From: Flavisolibacter sp.
GTDB taxonomy: Bacteria; Bacteroidota; Bacteroidia; Chitinophagales; Chitinophagaceae
Length of the DNA: 9,200 nt
NCBI GenBank assembly: GCA_025936195.1
Contig: JAICTW010000052.1
Span: 1 to 9,200 of the forward strand
Direction: 5' to 3'
The translations under genes were made by a program, and so were the position numbers. The number at the start of each line of letters is the position of its first letter. Position 1 is the stretch's first letter. A model generated the notes under the pieces. The model was not told where the DNA came from. It saw only the letters and a list, made by a program, of their open reading frames with translations, and searched no databases. Of the stretch, positions 7,639 to 9,200 are shown one piece after another.

Positions 7639-8667
7639 ATGAAACACTTTTTTTATTTCATACTTCTCCCTGTTTTAATGGCTGATGCATTGCATGCACA
7701 GGATATTCATTTGTCTCAATTCTTTGAAACGCCTTTGTTGCGCAATCCGGCACTTGCAGGAATTTTCACCGGCGATGTAAGAACACAGATGGTTTACAGG
7801 AATCAATGGAAGGCTGTAGGTTACGCTTATGCTACTAAAACGTTTAGTGCCGAATATAAATTTGCCCTCCCCGAATCAAATAATTTTATGACCGTGGGCA
7901 TGCAGGCTTTGTATGATGTTGCAGGTGTTACAAGGTTAACAACAGTTGAACTGATGCCGGCAATAAATTTTCATAAGTCATTGAGTGTTGAAAAGAATAT
8001 GTATCTGTCCGCAGGTTTTGCTGTAGGCGCTGTGCAAAGAGACTTTGACGATAAGAAATTAACATTCGACAATCAATATACGGGAGACAGGTTTGATCCT
8101 TCAGCTCCTTCAGGTGAAAATTTTTCTGATTTAAAAGCACGGTTTGCAGACTTTTCAACGGGCCTGAGTTTTAATAGTTCAATTTACAATGGCGGAAACG
8201 TTTATCTTGGTGCCGCACTGTATCATTTCAACAAACCCGTAAAAGATTATGAACAGGAACGCTTTTTTTTGAATCGAAAAATTCAAGGCAACGCCGGAAT
8301 AAAAACGCCACTGGGAAAACAAACCCAGTTGATTGTTGAAGCAAATTATCTGAAGCAAGGTTCTTATACTGAAATAATAACAGGAGGCGAGTTGATGTAT
8401 TATGTAACAGATATGAGTGAAGCTGCTTCAAACATCAAATCACTTTCTTTTGGAGGTGGTTTGTTTTTCCGCCTGAACGATGCTGTTGTACCAGTTGTTA
8501 AACTTAATTACAACAATATGGAAGTCGGCTTCAGCTATGATGTTAATGTATCTGGATTGTCGGCTGCTACAACAGGCAGAGGCGGCTATGAAGTTTCTCT
8601 TTCTTATAAGGGTTTTAAAAAGTCTAACAATTCAACTTTGAACATGGTGAGATGTCCAAAGTTTTAG
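7639..8667 (+). CDS. PorP/SprF-family type IX secretion outer-membrane protein (partner of second cassette)
   Basis: A 342-residue PorP/SprF-family outer-membrane protein, probably the secretion or anchoring partner of the giant PKD protein. Residues 1-20 are a signal peptide (MKHFFYFILLPVLM core, L-H-A before Gln21). The mature N-terminus has the family hallmark HLSQFFETPLLRNPALAGIF, then YRNQW near residue 55. A (L/F)TFDNQYTG..FDP segment near residues 134-150 matches the equivalent FTFENQFTNTGFD segment of the first partner protein. The protein ends in VRCPKF, a CP(K/R)F-type tail common in this family; the first partner lacks it. The ATG lies 10 bases after the preceding stop, so the pair is almost certainly cotranscribed. 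An 8-T run at 8263-8270 lies inside the gene, but the reading frame is intact across it. Confidence 0.92.
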   Translation: MKHFFYFILLPVLMADALHAQDIHLSQFFETPLLRNPALAGIFTGDVRTQMVYRNQWKAVGYAYATKTFSAEYKFALPESNNFMTVGMQALYDVAGVTRLTTVELMPAINFHKSLSVEKNMYLSAGFAVGAVQRDFDDKKLTFDNQYTGDRFDPSAPSGENFSDLKARFADFSTGLSFNSSIYNGGNVYLGAALYHFNKPVKDYEQERFFLNRKIQGNAGIKTPLGKQTQLIVEANYLKQGSYTEIITGGELMYYVTDMSEAASNIKSLSFGGGLFFRLNDAVVPVVKLNYNNMEVGFSYDVNVSGLSAATTGRGGYEVSLSYKGFKKSNNSTLNMVRCPKF

Positions 8668-8778
8668 CCTTCTTCTTACCAGTAAATTACTCTCTTTCAT
8701 CCTGCCTTGCCAGTAGGGAAAAGGTTTCAATTGTTTCAAAAGGAAGTGGAATAACAAATGATTTTTAAAGAACAAATT

Positions 8779-8812
8779 GAAAGAAGCCTCTGCAAAACAG
8801 AGGCTTCCTTTC
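8779..8812. terminator. Hairpin terminator between convergent genes, probably bidirectional
   Basis: A perfect 10-bp stem (8783-8792 with 8798-8807, GAAGCCTCTG / CAGAGGCTTC) encloses a five-base CAAAA loop. The stem continues with four more pairs (8779-8782 with 8809-8812) past a single bulged C at 8808. It lies 112 bases after the second PorP/SprF gene and 32 bases beyond the end of the minus-strand E2 gene. T-rich sequence follows on both strands (CCTTTCCC on plus; CTTTCAATTTG on minus), though neither is a long uninterrupted T tract. Confidence 0.8.
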
Positions 8813-8843
8813 CCATTAATCTTATCAATTCAATAAATCAGAT

Positions 8844-9200
8844 TCACACCAACATCGTCACCGGATTCTCCATATACTTTTTAAACGTTTGCAGGAATGC
8901 TGCTCCCACAGCACCATCTACACTACGGTGATCGCAACTCATGGTCACTTTCATTACGTTGGTCACTCCAAATTCATCACCTTTCTTTACCACTACTTCT
9001 TTAATTCTTCCTACAGCCATAATGGCGCTGTCGGGAGGGTTAATGATGGCCGTGAATTCTTCAATATCCATCATTCCCAGGTTGGAAATGGTGAAAGTGT
9101 TTCCTGTAAACTCGTTTGGTTGTAGTTTTTTATTTCTTGCCTTGCCTGCTAGCTCTTTTGTTTACGCAGCAATCTGTCTTAATGTTATTTGAACGGCAAA
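8844..9200 (-). CDS. pdhC: Pyruvate dehydrogenase E2 (dihydrolipoyllysine acetyltransferase), C-terminal catalytic end, partial and interrupted by a stop codon
   Basis: C-terminal end of the acetyltransferase core of the pyruvate dehydrogenase complex, which transfers the acetyl group from lipoyl-lysine to CoA in the cytoplasm. Visible family signatures, in order: KELAGKAR.KKLQP, NTFTISNLGM, EEFTAIINPP.SAI.AVG, then the active-site block SCDHRSVDGAVGAAFLQ with the catalytic His at 8928-8930, ending NPVTMLV and TGA at 8844-8846. DHRSVDGA.GA points to the pyruvate, not the 2-oxoglutarate, enzyme. Homology runs upstream through the ATG at 9074, so that ATG is internal and not a start; the lipoyl and E1/E3-binding domains lie beyond the window. 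An in-frame TAA at 9162-9164 breaks the frame, and family-like residues (FA.Q.TL.QIAA) continue on the far side. This may be a sequencing or assembly error near a contig end, or a genuine pseudogene. It is convergent to, and functionally unrelated to, the T9SS genes. Confidence 0.85.
9162..9164 (-). other. In-frame TAA stop inside the E2 catalytic-domain coding sequence
   Basis: Read on the minus strand, codons upstream of KELAGKAR are ATT GCT GCG TAA ACA AAA GAG. The same frame is family-like on both sides of the TAA, so this is a nonsense change and not a frameshift. In E2 proteins this position sits in a helix with a polar residue; a CAA (Gln) or GAA (Glu) codon would need one base change to give TAA. 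Confidence 0.8.

Noticed and set aside
8263..8270. Run of eight T, a possible slippage or phase-variation site, in the second PorP/SprF gene
   Set aside because: It encodes Phe-Phe-Leu in the intact frame and lies far from the start; no sign of frameshift.
8889..9192. Plus-strand open frames across the right end
   Set aside because: The minus strand here clearly encodes conserved E2 residues including the catalytic DHRSVDG block, so the plus-strand frames are antisense shadows.

Overview
This 9.2 kb A+T-rich window looks like a chromosomal segment from a member of the Bacteroidota. The main evidence is two very characteristic protein families. The first is large PKD-repeat surface proteins that end in a type B (CHU_C / gliding-motility-associated) type IX secretion system sorting domain. 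The second is PorP/SprF-family outer-membrane proteins. The lack of clear Shine-Dalgarno sequences before most starts also fits this phylum. A Chitinophagales-like lineage is possible, but the sequence alone does not prove it.

Layout. Positions 2-1558 (+) hold the C-terminal part of a large secreted surface protein; its start lies before the window. Twelve bases later, 1571-2566 (+) encodes a PorP/SprF-like outer-membrane protein. After a 100-base gap, 2667-7628 (+) encodes an intact 1653-residue secreted protein. It has a signal peptide, about 15 PKD-like modules, three Ig-like modules and a second type B sorting domain. Ten bases later, 7639-8667 (+) encodes a second PorP/SprF-like protein. 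A 176-base intergenic region follows; it carries a strong hairpin that can serve as a terminator in both directions. The right edge (minus strand, 8844-9200) is the C-terminal catalytic end of a pyruvate dehydrogenase E2 subunit. It is unrelated to the secretion genes and contains an in-frame stop codon at 9162-9164.

How the genes work together. The four plus-strand genes form two consecutive cassettes with the same layout: type B CTD surface protein, then SprF-like protein. In Flavobacterium johnsoniae the adhesin SprB has a type B CTD and depends on SprF, encoded immediately downstream, for secretion to the surface. By analogy, each PorP/SprF protein here is probably the dedicated outer-membrane partner of the surface protein just before it. 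The two cassettes have clearly diverged in both cargo and partner, so they look like an old duplication, or two separately recruited pairs, and not a recent copy. I see no RNA genes, CRISPR arrays, insertion sequences or convincing promoters. The most notable points are the paired-cassette organisation, an aberrant Tyr-rich module in the middle of the PKD array, the cysteine-pair pattern with its break at modules 11/12, and the interrupted E2 gene.
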